NCBI RefSeq assembly: GCF_028737315.1
Contig: NZ_JAQZAO010000013.1
Span: 62,001 to 126,000 of the forward strand
DNA length: 64,000 bases
Source: Actinomycetospora lemnae
GTDB taxonomy: Bacteria > Actinomycetota > Actinomycetes > Mycobacteriales > Pseudonocardiaceae
Direction: 5' to 3'
The notes under the pieces are model-generated. The model was not told where the DNA came from. It made no database searches and worked only from the letters and a program-made list of their open reading frames with translations. Below, one piece after another: positions 41,604 to 50,288 of the stretch. The translations under genes were made by a program, and so were the position numbers. Numbering within the stretch: position 1 is the stretch's first letter; each line of letters begins with the position of its first letter.

Positions 41604-42478
41604 TGGGACCGGTCGGGATGATCGGGCTGGGCAACATGGGTGGGCGCATGGCCCGCCGCCTGGTCGACGCGGGCGTCGAGGTCGTCGGGCACGACCCGGT
41701 GGCCGCGGTGGACGGCGTCGACGCGGTCGCGGGTCCGGCCGACGTCGCGGCCCGTTGCACGACGGTGCTGCTCTCGCTGCCGGACTCGACGGTGGTCGAG
41801 CCGGTGGTCCGCGCGCTGCTGCCGGCGGCGAGCGCCGGCACGACCGTCGTCGACCTGTCCACCGCGTCGCCGGAGTCGACCGTCGCGCTGGCCGCGGAGG
41901 CCGCGCAGCGCGACGTCACCTACCTCGACGCCGGCATCTCCGGCGGCGCGGCGGCGGCCGAGAAGGGCACGTTGACGATCATGGCGGGCGGGGACGCCAC
42001 GGCGGTCGACGCGATCCGCCCCGTCCTCGCGCCGCTCGCCGCGACCGTCCACCACCTCGGCCCGGTCGGCGCCGGGCACACCGCCAAGCTGCTCAACAAC
42101 TTCCTCAACGCCGTCACGCTGGCCGCGACCGCCGAGGTCATGGTGGCAGGGCAGCGGGCCGGGCTGGACCTGCGCACGCTGCTGGTGGCGATCAACGGGG
42201 GCAGCGGGCAGTCGTTCGCGTCGAGCAAGCGGTTCCCGCACATCGTCGAGGGCGACTACCTCGAGGGCGGCCTGACCAGCCGGCTCATGACCAAGGACGT
42301 CACGCTCTACACCGAGCTGCTCGGCCGGCTCGGCGTGCCGTCCCTCCACGCCGCCGGTCCGCTCGCCGCGTTCGGCCTGGCCGCCCACCTCGGCTACGGC
42401 GACGTCATCTCCAACCGCGTCGTGGACGCCCTCGGCGACCTCGCCGGTGGTGTCCGCATCCAGCAGGAGGCACAGTGA
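41603..42478 (+). CDS. beta-hydroxyacid dehydrogenase (HIBADH family)
   Basis: A 291-residue NAD(P)-dependent dehydrogenase of the 3-hydroxyisobutyrate type. The Rossmann motif is GLGNMG (8-13), the substrate motif DAGISGGAAAAEKGT lies near 109-123, and the catalytic Lys162 is in GHTAKLLNN. The family oxidises 3-hydroxy acids to semialdehydes or reduces the reverse. A second member lies three genes downstream, so two successive oxidations, or two stereoisomers, may be handled. Coupled on both sides by overlaps. Confidence 0.9.
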   Translation: MGPVGMIGLGNMGGRMARRLVDAGVEVVGHDPVAAVDGVDAVAGPADVAARCTTVLLSLPDSTVVEPVVRALLPAASAGTTVVDLSTASPESTVALAAEAAQRDVTYLDAGISGGAAAAEKGTLTIMAGGDATAVDAIRPVLAPLAATVHHLGPVGAGHTAKLLNNFLNAVTLAATAEVMVAGQRAGLDLRTLLVAINGGSGQSFASSKRFPHIVEGDYLEGGLTSRLMTKDVTLYTELLGRLGVPSLHAAGPLAAFGLAAHLGYGDVISNRVVDALGDLAGGVRIQQEAQ

Positions 42479-42864
42479 AGATCGTCCACGGCCGCGCCGA
42501 GGGCGCCGTCACCGAGGCGCGCGGCGCCACCTTCACCGGGACCGTCTGGGGTGATCCGGTCCTGCCGACCACCGACGGCACCACCATCAACTCGGTGACG
42601 TTCACGCCCGGCGCGCGCACCTACTGGCACCACCACGAGCGCGGCCAGATCCTCGTCGTCACCGCCGGCACGGGCTGGGTCTGCACGCACGGCGAGGCGC
42701 CGCAGCCGCTGACCGTCGGCGACGTCGTCTGGGTGCCGCCGGGTGAGCGGCACTGGCACGGCGCCGGCCCCGACTCGATCATGACCCACCTCGCGACGTC
42801 GCTGGGCACGACGACCTGGCTCGACGAGGTGTCCGCCGACGAGTACGGGCAGGTCGGGCGATGA
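42475..42864 (+). CDS. cupin-domain protein
   Basis: A 129-residue single cupin. Metal motif 1 is near WHHHERGQILVV (His-His and Glu) and motif 2 has VWVPPGERHWHG. It could be a dioxygenase, isomerase or decarboxylase of the ring-cleavage type. In combination with carboxymuconolactone-type proteins, small cupins often occur in aromatic or lactone degradation. GTG start overlaps the upstream stop by four bases. Confidence 0.87.
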   Translation: MKIVHGRAEGAVTEARGATFTGTVWGDPVLPTTDGTTINSVTFTPGARTYWHHHERGQILVVTAGTGWVCTHGEAPQPLTVGDVVWVPPGERHWHGAGPDSIMTHLATSLGTTTWLDEVSADEYGQVGR

Positions 42865-43292
42865 ACGGCGGGACGCGCAGCGAAGCGGAGCTGGACCATC
42901 GGGACGGCCACGGGGCCGACGAGCGCTTCGAGCGCGGGCTCGCCGTGCGCAAGGAGGTCGTCGGCGAGGCCCACGTCGAGCGGTCGATGGCGCAGGTCAG
43001 CGACTTCTCGCGGCCCGTCCAGGAGTGGGTGACGCGGGCGTGCTGGGGCGATGTGTGGGACCGCCCCGGGCTCGACCGGCGCACGCGCAGCCTGCTCAAC
43101 CTGGTCATGCTCACCGCGCTCGGGCGCTCGCACGAGCTCGCGGTGCACGTCCGGGGCGCGGTGACGAACGGCGCCACGACCGAGGAGATCCGGGAGGCGC
43201 TGCTCCAGGCGACCGTCTACTGCGGCGCGCCGGCGGGGCTGGAGGCGTTCCGGGTCGCGGAGACGGTGCTCGCCGAGGAGGGTCGGCTGTGA
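42861..43292 (+). CDS. carboxymuconolactone decarboxylase family protein
   Basis: A 143-residue PcaC-like protein. It has FSRPVQEWVTRACWGDVWDR, TRSLLNLVMLTALGR, the HELAVHVRGAVTNGAT segment and ATVYCGAPAGLEAF, all family hallmarks of 4-carboxymuconolactone decarboxylase. The family also includes AhpD-like peroxidases, but the paired Cys of AhpD is absent, which favours a decarboxylase or related role. Coupled by ATGA to the cupin gene. Confidence 0.88.
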   Translation: MNGGTRSEAELDHRDGHGADERFERGLAVRKEVVGEAHVERSMAQVSDFSRPVQEWVTRACWGDVWDRPGLDRRTRSLLNLVMLTALGRSHELAVHVRGAVTNGATTEEIREALLQATVYCGAPAGLEAFRVAETVLAEEGRL

Positions 43293-44152
43293 GGACGGTG
43301 GGGTTCGTCGGCCTGGGGCACATGGGGACGCCGATGGCGTCGCGGCTGGTGGACGACGGGGTGACGGTGCGGGCGTACGACGCGTCGCCCGACGCGCGGG
43401 CGGCGTTCGCGGCGGCCGTGCCGGGCGCGACCGTCGTCGACACCGCCGCCGGCACCGCGACCGGCGCCGAGGCGGTGCTGCTCTGCCTGCCGGACTCGGA
43501 CGTCGTCGAGTCGGTGGTGGCCGAGCTGGACGCCGCGCGGGTGGTCGTCGACATGAGCTCGTCGGAGCCGCTGCGCACCCGCGCGCTGGCCGAGCAGCTG
43601 GCCGGCACCGGCCGGGTGCTGGTCGACGCGCCGGTCTCCGGTGGGGTGTCCGGGGCCCGGGCCGGCACGCTCGCGGTGATGGTCGGCGGTCCCGACGAGG
43701 TCGTCGCCGACCTGGATCCGCTGCTCGCCGCGATGGGCCGCCCGCGGCACGTCGGACCGGTCGGGGCGGGCCACGCGCTCAAGGCGCTGAACAACCTCAT
43801 GTCCGCCGCGCACCTCGTCGCGAGCTCCGAGGCGGTGCTCGTCGGCGAGGAGTTCGGGCTCGACCCGGCGGTGATGCTCGAGGTCGTCAACGGCTCGTCG
43901 GGGCGCAGCGGCTCGACCGAGAACAAGTGGCCGAACCACATCCTGCCCGGCACCTACGGGGCGGGCTTCGGGATCGGGCTCATGGTCAAGGACATCCACA
44001 TCGCCCTCGACCTCGCGGCCAGCACGTCCGTCCCCACCCGGCACGCCGCGGCGACGGTCGCGCTGTGGGACGAGGCGCTGGCCGAGCTGGGCCCGACCGC
44101 GGACCACACCGAGATCGCACGCTGGCTGCGCGCGCACAAGGAGGCCTCGTGA
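43289..44152 (+). CDS. second beta-hydroxyacid dehydrogenase (HIBADH family)
   Basis: A 287-residue paralogue of the gene at 41603. GLGHMG spans 8-13, DAPVSGGVSGARAGT is at about 113-127, and the catalytic Lys165 is in GHALKALNN. Sequence is clearly different from the first copy, so it is not a recent duplication. Its GTG overlaps the decarboxylase stop, and its own stop overlaps the next GTG. Likely acts on a different hydroxy acid in the same pathway. Confidence 0.9.
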   Translation: MRTVGFVGLGHMGTPMASRLVDDGVTVRAYDASPDARAAFAAAVPGATVVDTAAGTATGAEAVLLCLPDSDVVESVVAELDAARVVVDMSSSEPLRTRALAEQLAGTGRVLVDAPVSGGVSGARAGTLAVMVGGPDEVVADLDPLLAAMGRPRHVGPVGAGHALKALNNLMSAAHLVASSEAVLVGEEFGLDPAVMLEVVNGSSGRSGSTENKWPNHILPGTYGAGFGIGLMVKDIHIALDLAASTSVPTRHAAATVALWDEALAELGPTADHTEIARWLRAHKEAS

Positions 44153-44907
44153 CCCTGACCGACGAGCAGCAGGCGATCAAGGACGAGTTCGTCCGCATCC
44201 GCGGGACCTGGGGCGAGCCGTGGGAGCGCATGCTCGAGCTCGACCCCGCGTTCGTGCGCGCCTACCTGGACTTCTCCGCGGTGCCCTGGCGACGGGAGCC
44301 CGGCGCGCTCTCGCCCAAGGTCAGGGAGCTCCTCTCCATCGCCGTCGACGCCGCCGCGACCCACCTCTACACGCCGGGCGTGCGCCAGCACGTCGCCGCC
44401 GCGCTCGACGCCGGCGCCACCCCGGGCGAGATCATGGAGGTCCTCGAGCTCACCAGCACGCTGGGCATCCACGCCGCCAACATCGGGGTCCCGCTGCTGG
44501 TCGAGGTGCTCACCGAGGAGGGTCTGCGCGACGGGCCCGCCCCGCTCGACGAGCGCCAGGAGCGGCTCAAGGCCGAGTTCACGGCGACCCGCGGCTACTG
44601 GCACACGTTCTGGGACGAGATCCTCGAGCTGGACCCCGACCTGTTCGAGGCCTACGTCGCGTTCTCCTCCGTGCCGTGGCACACCGGCACGCTCGAGCCG
44701 AAGGTCAAGGAGCTCGTCTACTGCGCGTTCGACGCCTCGGCCACCCACCTCTACGTGCCGGGGCTCAAGCTGCACCTGCGCAACGCGCTGGGCCACGGCG
44801 CGACGGTCCCGGAGATCCTCGAGATGTTCGAGATCGCCAGCGTCGTCGGCATCCACGCCGCGACGACGGCTGCCCCGATCCTCGCGGAGCTGACCGCGGG
44901 GCGCTGA
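44149..44907 (+). CDS. tandem carboxymuconolactone-decarboxylase-domain protein
   Basis: A 252-residue protein built of two similar halves, each about 120 residues. The first has VRELLSIAVDAAATHLYTPG and the second VKELVYCAFDASATHLYVPG, each followed by a helical VRQHVAAALDAGAT-type segment. The internal repeat implies a fused dimer of the small decarboxylase-like fold. No AhpD Cys pair is present. The exact role is unknown. Coupled to the second dehydrogenase by GTGA. Confidence 0.86.
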   Translation: MTLTDEQQAIKDEFVRIRGTWGEPWERMLELDPAFVRAYLDFSAVPWRREPGALSPKVRELLSIAVDAAATHLYTPGVRQHVAAALDAGATPGEIMEVLELTSTLGIHAANIGVPLLVEVLTEEGLRDGPAPLDERQERLKAEFTATRGYWHTFWDEILELDPDLFEAYVAFSSVPWHTGTLEPKVKELVYCAFDASATHLYVPGLKLHLRNALGHGATVPEILEMFEIASVVGIHAATTAAPILAELTAGR

Positions 44908-44924
44908 CCGCCGCGGATGGGACC

Positions 44925-45605
44925 ATGGTCCTCGTGTCGTCGTCGGTGTGGGGGTCCGAGCCGCTGCCGCGGGTCGCCGCGCCGCTGCGCGAGCAGGTGA
45001 CCGACCGGGTGCGGCAGGCGATCCTCGACCTGCGTCTGAAGCCGGGCGAGCGGCTCATCGAGCGCGAGCTCACCGAGAACCTCGGGGTCTCCCGGGCCAC
45101 GGTCCGCGAGGTCATCCGCCAGCTCGCCGCCGAGGGGCTGGTCACCGTCGTCCCGCAGCGCGGGGCCGAGGTGACGTCGCTGTCCGCGTCCGACGCCGCG
45201 GACATCTACGAGATGCGGGCGTCGCTCGAGGCGCTCGCCGTGCGGCGGTTCGTCCAGCGCGCGGGCGACGAGCAGGTCCGGGCGCTGCGGGCGGCCGTCG
45301 ACGAGATCGCGGACAGTGCCGCCGACGGCGGTGACCACCTCGGCGCCAAGGACCGCTTCTACGAGGTGCTCATGGACGGCTCGGCGAGCGGCCCCCTCCA
45401 GCAGACCCTCGCCGGGCTCCAGGCGCGGGTGCGGCTGCTGCGCGCGACGTCGCTGTCCGTGCCGGGTCGCCCGGCCGAGGCCGCGGAGGAGCTGCGCGCG
45501 GTGGTCGACGCCGTCGAGGCCCGGGACGCCGACGCCGCCGCCGACGCCTGCGTGCGCCACATCCGCAACGCCGCGGCCACGGCGACGGCGCAGCTCACGA
45601 GCTAG
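44925..45605 (+). CDS. GntR-family regulator with FCD domain
   Basis: A 226-residue GntR/FadR-type regulator. The winged helix is at about 20-85 (LREQVTDRVRQAILDLRLKPGERL, LTENLGVSRATVREVIRQLA), followed by an FCD ligand domain (YEMRASLEALAVRRF, DRFYEVLM, ACVRHIRN). FCD domains bind organic acids through a metal. As the last operon gene, it probably senses a pathway intermediate and controls the divergent promoter at 39.5 kb. It starts 17 bases after the previous stop. Confidence 0.9.
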   Translation: MVLVSSSVWGSEPLPRVAAPLREQVTDRVRQAILDLRLKPGERLIERELTENLGVSRATVREVIRQLAAEGLVTVVPQRGAEVTSLSASDAADIYEMRASLEALAVRRFVQRAGDEQVRALRAAVDEIADSAADGGDHLGAKDRFYEVLMDGSASGPLQQTLAGLQARVRLLRATSLSVPGRPAEAAEELRAVVDAVEARDADAAADACVRHIRNAAATATAQLTS

Positions 45606-45610
45606 GTGCG

Positions 45611-46636
45611 TCAGGCCGTCGGGAGGCTCGGGGGCTCGCGACGGGGACCGGGCACCGGGCGTCCGTCGTGGCGCCGGGCGCGCTTGTCGGCGTACATCAG
45701 GGCGTCGGCCTCGGCGCAGGCGCCGGGGAAGCCGCCGGCCACGGTGAACGCGGCGGCCCCGATGGAGCTCGGTACGCCCGCGGCGTCCAGAGCCTCGCGC
45801 AGCCGCTCGACGAGGTGCTGCGCGTCCTCGACGCCGACCTGCGCGACCAGCGCGAACTCGTCGCCGCCGAGACGCGCGAGCGGGTCGGTGCTGCGGATCG
45901 TCGAGCGCAGGACCGCCGCGCAGTGGCGCAGGTGGCGGTCGCCCGCGTCGTGGCCGTGGGTGTCGTTGACGGCCTTGAGGCCGTCGAGGTCGAGCAGCAC
46001 CACCGACGCGGGGTCGCCGAACCGCCGGAAGCGCTCGTCCTCGCGAGCGATCCAGCGCTCCCAGCCCCGCCGGTTGAGCAGGCCGGTCAGGGCGTCGGTC
46101 TCGGCCTCGCTGACCGCGCGCTCGAGGGCGCGCGCCGAGTCGACCGCCGCGGCGTCGGCCTCGAGCACCGAGGACAGGAGGCTCGAGAGCAGGTCGAGCA
46201 GAGGTTCCTGGGCGACGAGCTCCGGGCCGACGGGCTCCCGGTTCATCCCGACCACGGTGCCGAACAGGACGCCGTCGCCGGTGACGATCGGGGTGCCGAC
46301 GTAGGTGCCGACCTGTATCCCCTGTGCCGCGACCTCGGAGGCGAGGCGCTCGAGGTCCGGGATCTCCCGGATGTCGGGCACGATGCGCGGCGCCGCGCCG
46401 GCGATCATGTACTGGCACATCGAGCTGGACCACGGCGCGCTGAGGCCGGGCGCGAACCCGTAGCCGGAGTCGGCCGTGATCAGCATGGTCTGGTGCCCGT
46501 CGGCGACGCGCGTGACGGCCCAGGCGTCGAGCGGCACGACCCGTGCCAGGTAGTCGACGACCATGCGGCACGCCGCGTCGAACGCCCGCGGCGGCGTCAG
46601 CGTCGGGACGACGTGGAGATCTTGTGTCGAGGTCAA
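45611..46636 (-). CDS. GAF-GGDEF diguanylate cyclase
   Basis: A 341-residue cytoplasmic protein. A GAF-like sensor domain (about 20-160) is followed by a coil (VDSARALERAVSEAETD) and a GGDEF domain with GGDEF at 257-261. The RSTD at 248-251 is the inhibitory I-site, five residues before it. It should make cyclic di-GMP from GTP and be feedback-inhibited by it. The TTG start at 46636 was chosen because GGGGAGG lies just upstream; a longer frame to 46699 has no support. The 246 bases before it hold no gene. Confidence 0.9.
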   Translation of the reverse strand: MTSTQDLHVVPTLTPPRAFDAACRMVVDYLARVVPLDAWAVTRVADGHQTMLITADSGYGFAPGLSAPWSSSMCQYMIAGAAPRIVPDIREIPDLERLASEVAAQGIQVGTYVGTPIVTGDGVLFGTVVGMNREPVGPELVAQEPLLDLLSSLLSSVLEADAAAVDSARALERAVSEAETDALTGLLNRRGWERWIAREDERFRRFGDPASVVLLDLDGLKAVNDTHGHDAGDRHLRHCAAVLRSTIRSTDPLARLGGDEFALVAQVGVEDAQHLVERLREALDAAGVPSSIGAAAFTVAGGFPGACAEADALMYADKRARRHDGRPVPGPRREPPSLPTA

Positions 46637-46882
46637 GCGAGGTCCTCCCCCCGGGCAGCTCCCCGGCCCCTTCCCGGCCCTCGCCGGAGCTGCCGCCACC
46701 CGAGTGTCGCCGCCCTGCCCGACCCTCGAACCGGGAGGTCCCGGTCGTCACCCGCACAGGCGACCGCAGCGGTGTCGACGATCGTCTCGGGGTCTCTCGC
46801 GTCGGCGCAAGACGTGGCGATACAGCGCGATCGACCGCGCCTCGCGTTCTCTCGGCCTGTCTAGCTCGAACGCGAGACGGCG

Positions 46883-48088
46883 CTATCGCACGCCGGACAG
46901 GCGCACCCCGGCACGCCAGACACCGCGGAGGTCGCGGGTGGCGGTCATGTCGGTGAGCGGGTCGCCCGCGACGAGCAGCAGGTCGGCGCGCCGTCCCGGG
47001 GCGATGCGCCCGCGGTCGGCGAGGCCGAACACGTCGGCGGGCACCGAGGTCGCCGCCCGCAGGACCTCGCGCGGGGTCATCCCGGCGGCGGCGAGCAGCG
47101 CGAGCTCGAGGTGCATCGACGCGCCGTGCAGCACGGCGGCCGCGTGCCCGGGGACGTCGTTGGCGTCGGTGCCGGCGAGCAACGTCGCGCCGCTCTCTGC
47201 GAGACGAGCGACGTTGTCGGCCGCGTGGTCGTAGGAGGTGCCGGGCCGGTCGCTGACGGGGAGGTGGCCCCGGTCGCCGGCGCGCAGCGCGGTCACCACC
47301 TCGGGATCGAGGCCGGCGAGGAGGCGCGGGTCGGCGAGCAGCTCGGCGGTGCTGTCGGCGTCGGCGCGGGCGCGCATCATCGCGAGCGTCGGGCAGACGA
47401 CGAGGCCGGTGAGGCCGGTGTCGTCGATCCCGTCCTCGATCGGGCCGTCCAGCGGGACGTGGGTGAGGACGTCGACGCCGGCGTCGAGCGCCGTGCGGAA
47501 GGCCCACCGCGTCGGGGCGTGGGCGACGGTGAGCAGGCCGCGGTCGTGGGCGGCGGCGCACACCGCGGCGACCGTCCCGGGGCTCAACGTCGGCCGGGAG
47601 ACGTCGGCGCTGTTCTCGACGAAGATCTTGATGTAGTCGGAGCCCTCGCGGACCCGGTCGGCGACGAACTGCTCGGCGTCCTCCGGCGCGGAGAGCCCGG
47701 GCATGCGCCAGCCGGAGGGGTCCGGCGGCAGGATCACCGCGGGCCAGCCGTCGACGGCGCCGGCCATGAGCCCGCAGCTGCGCAGGTCCGCCTCCTCGGT
47801 GTGCTTCGCCGCGCGCCGGCGCAGCATCGCGGTGAACTGCGGCGGCGCGGAGAACATGTCGAGCACGGTGGTGACGCCGTAGCGCAGGTCCTGGGCGAGG
47901 TTGCCGGCGCCGCGCAGGTGCACGTGGGCATCGATGAGGCCGGGGAGCAGCGTCATCCCGCGCCCGTCGACGTCGCCGTCCCGCGCGCCGTGACCCACGG
48001 CCGTGACGACCCCGCCCTCGAACGTCACGTCGGTGACGCCGAGCGCGTCGGTCCCGTCGAACACCCGCGCGCCGGTGATCGTCGTCAT
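46883..48088 (-). CDS. amidohydrolase-family protein
   Basis: A 401-residue amidohydrolase of the imidazolonepropionase/prolidase-like group. Metal ligands are DAHVHL (about 53-58), a Lys in SDYIKIFVE, His in LTVAHAPTR, His in VLTHVPLDG and Asp in LAGTDANDVPG. Such enzymes hydrolyse cyclic amides, dipeptides or ureas. The C-terminus RIAPGRRADLLLV is the typical return strand. The ATG at 48088 has GGGAGG six bases upstream. It is on the same strand as the LysR-led cluster and may end it. Confidence 0.89.
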   Translation of the reverse strand: MTTITGARVFDGTDALGVTDVTFEGGVVTAVGHGARDGDVDGRGMTLLPGLIDAHVHLRGAGNLAQDLRYGVTTVLDMFSAPPQFTAMLRRRAAKHTEEADLRSCGLMAGAVDGWPAVILPPDPSGWRMPGLSAPEDAEQFVADRVREGSDYIKIFVENSADVSRPTLSPGTVAAVCAAAHDRGLLTVAHAPTRWAFRTALDAGVDVLTHVPLDGPIEDGIDDTGLTGLVVCPTLAMMRARADADSTAELLADPRLLAGLDPEVVTALRAGDRGHLPVSDRPGTSYDHAADNVARLAESGATLLAGTDANDVPGHAAAVLHGASMHLELALLAAAGMTPREVLRAATSVPADVFGLADRGRIAPGRRADLLLVAGDPLTDMTATRDLRGVWRAGVRLSGVR

Positions 48089-48155
48089 GCCGTGCCTCCC
48101 TGCCGACACCGTCCAGGGTGGCAGGACCGAGCGGGGTGTGTCGCGCGCGCGGACC

Positions 48156-48377
48156 TCAGCGGGCCCAGGCGTCGAGGTCGAGCGTCACCGACGCGCCGAG
48201 GTCCACGACCCCGCGCCCGCGGTGCTCCGCCTCCTGGCGGTACAGGTCGCCGTCGAGCACGAACGTGGTCAGCGTGAGCGGCGGGCCCGGGTCGAGGATC
48301 ATGACGCGGTCGGTCCGGCGCCTACCGGGCGAGAGCACCTCGGCGACGGCGAGGACCTCCGACGGCGGCTCGATCAC
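48156..48377 (-). pseudogene. Uma2-family endonuclease remnant
   Basis: A C-terminal fragment of a Uma2-type PD-(D/E)XK protein: EVLAVAEVLSPGRRRTDRV is followed directly by LTLTTFVLDGDLYRQ and ends in VTLDLDAWAR. The family normally has another 20 or so residues after the DRV (the Lys-x-x-Glu-Tyr segment) and about 90 residues before it; both are missing. It lies between the amidohydrolase and MBL genes. Confidence 0.6.
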
Positions 48378-48451
48378 GCAGCGCGAGCCGGACGCAGCGC
48401 GCCGGGACGGAGCACCCCAGGACCGATGCTGCGGGACCCGGAGCGTCCTGC

Positions 48452-49393
48452 TCAGGCGAAGCAGGTCAGCGGGCCGCCGTGGTAGGTGACCATGTCGTCG
48501 AGCGCCCCGAAGACGTCGATCTGCCCGCCCCGCTCCAGCCCGTCGAGCTCCGCGTAAGCCCGGTGGAGGTTGCCGACGATGCGCTCGGCGTCGGGCCAGT
48601 CGGTGAAGCGGCCGAGGTCGGTGTCGCGGGCGGCCTGCAGCGGGGTGACGCCGGCGGCGCGGCCGCGCTCGGCCACGTCGAGCACGAACCGCAGGTAGTC
48701 CAGCGTCGCGTCGAGCGGCGCGCGGTCGTGGAAGACGGGGCCGTGGCCGGGCACGGTCGTCCGCGCCGCGAGCGGTGCGACGACGTTCTCGAGCACCTCG
48801 ATCGCGCCCGTCACCGAGCCCATGAGCAGGAACGGCGTGCCACCGTTGAAGATCAGGTCGCCGCAGAAGAGCGTCGAGCGCTCGGGGAACCAGACGAGCG
48901 AGTCGTTGGTCGTGTGCGCGGGGGTGCCGACGTACAGGACGTCGGCGCGCAGGTCGCCGGCGTGGACGGCCACCCGGTCGGTGTAGGTGACGAAGGGCGG
49001 CTCGAGGGGCAGGTCGCCCCACTCCGGGTTGTGCCAGTACGGCAGCTCCCGGGCCGGGCCGAACGCGAGCGCCTCGGCGCGGGTCCGCTCGTGCGCGACG
49101 ATCGCGGCGCCGCCGAACAGGGCGTTGCCGAAGGTGTGGTCGCCGTGGTGGTGCGTGTTCACCAGCGTGCGCACGGGCCGGTCGGTGACGGACGCGATCG
49201 TGTCGAGGAACGCGCGCGTGCGGCGCTCGGTCGAGCAGGAGTCGATCGCGAGCACGCCCTGCGGGCCGACCACGAAGCCCGTGTTGTTGATCCACCACGT
49301 CCCGTCGGGCTGGACGTAGGCGTGGATGCCGTCGGAGACCTCCTCGCACCGCGGCGGCCCGGGCACGGTGATGTCGTCGGTACGACTGCTCAT
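48452..49393 (-). CDS. metallo-beta-lactamase fold hydrolase
   Basis: A 313-residue MBL-fold protein. NTHHHGDHTFGN spans about 79-90, AHTTNDSLVWFPE follows, the FCGDLIFNGGTPF motif carries the bridging Asp and VPGHGPV the last His. The overall plan is like quinoprotein-relay or RNase-Z-like hydrolases and differs from the lactonase-like copy at 40800. It begins ten bases after the FAH-family gene and probably belongs to the LysR-led cluster. Function in the pathway is unknown. Confidence 0.88.
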   Translation of the reverse strand: MSSRTDDITVPGPPRCEEVSDGIHAYVQPDGTWWINNTGFVVGPQGVLAIDSCSTERRTRAFLDTIASVTDRPVRTLVNTHHHGDHTFGNALFGGAAIVAHERTRAEALAFGPARELPYWHNPEWGDLPLEPPFVTYTDRVAVHAGDLRADVLYVGTPAHTTNDSLVWFPERSTLFCGDLIFNGGTPFLLMGSVTGAIEVLENVVAPLAARTTVPGHGPVFHDRAPLDATLDYLRFVLDVAERGRAAGVTPLQAARDTDLGRFTDWPDAERIVGNLHRAYAELDGLERGGQIDVFGALDDMVTYHGGPLTCFA

Positions 49394-49403
49394 CTCGGTC
49401 CTC

Positions 49404-50288
49404 TCAACGCAACGGGATCGGGGCGGCGCCGGGGACGATGGCGGCGTCGATCGCGCCGAGCCCCTCGGCCTCGAGGTGGACGCGGTCGCCGGGCTCCAGC
49501 CAGGGATAGGCGTCGCTGCCGTGGACCCGGGAGAGCTCGAGCAGGCAGCCGGTGCCGACCGTCCCCGAGCCGATGAGGTCGCCGGGCACGACCCGCGTGC
49601 CGCGGGAGGCGTAGGCGATCATCTGGGCGAAGCTCCAGTACAGGGCGTCGAGACGGCCGGCGCTGCACGGCCGGTCGTTCACCGACGCGGACATCGCCGC
49701 CGACGCCACCAGCTCGTCGGGCGTGACCATCCACGGCCCGCAGCTCGACGCGAAGTCCTTGCCCTTGGCCGGGCCGAGGTTGAGCTTCATCTCGGTGCCC
49801 TGCAGGTCCCGGGCGCTCCAGTCGCAGAACAGCACGTAGCCCGCGATGTGGTCGCCGGCCTCGTCGGGCGACAGGTCGCTGCCCTCGCGGCCGATCACCG
49901 CCGCGATCTCCAGCTCGTAGTCGAGCGCCCGGCTGCCCGGCGGGACCGCGACGTCGTCGTGCGGCCCGCGCAGCGACGCCGGGTTGGTGAAGTAGAAGCA
50001 GGGTTGCTCGTACCAGAGCGGGTCGACCTCCAGCCCGATCGCCGCGCTCGCCGTCACGACGTGCTCCTCGAACGCCATGAAGTCGCGGATCGAGGGCGGG
50101 CGGGGGATCGGGGCGAGCAGGGTGACCCCGTCGACGGCCTCGCCGACCTGCGCCGCGGCGTCGGTCAACCGACCGTCGGTGATCAGCTCGAGCAGCGACG
50201 ACGCCCCCGGGACGGGGTGGAGGCGGTCGTCGCGCCACAGCCCGACCTGCTCGCCGCCGTCCCCGGCGCGGAAGGTGCTCCAGCGCAT
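49404..50288 (-). CDS. fumarylacetoacetate hydrolase family protein
   Basis: A 294-residue FAH-domain protein. An N-terminal small domain precedes the catalytic part with RALDYELEIAAVIGREG (metal-binding Glu residues), GYVLFCDWSARDLQ, AKGKDFASSCGPW and GDLIGSGTVGTGC. Such enzymes hydrolyse carbon-carbon bonds of 1,3-diketones or open ring-cleavage products of aromatic degradation. Its ATG shares one base with the stop of the MetE-like gene (TGATG), so translation is coupled. Confidence 0.9.
   Translation of the reverse strand: MRWSTFRAGDGGEQVGLWRDDRLHPVPGASSLLELITDGRLTDAAAQVGEAVDGVTLLAPIPRPPSIRDFMAFEEHVVTASAAIGLEVDPLWYEQPCFYFTNPASLRGPHDDVAVPPGSRALDYELEIAAVIGREGSDLSPDEAGDHIAGYVLFCDWSARDLQGTEMKLNLGPAKGKDFASSCGPWMVTPDELVASAAMSASVNDRPCSAGRLDALYWSFAQMIAYASRGTRVVPGDLIGSGTVGTGCLLELSRVHGSDAYPWLEPGDRVHLEAEGLGAIDAAIVPGAAPIPLR

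Noticed and set aside
44751-47561. A 936-codon minus-strand open frame
   Set aside because: It runs through the GGDEF and GntR genes in the wrong frame, is Arg/Ala/Pro-rich and has no domain.
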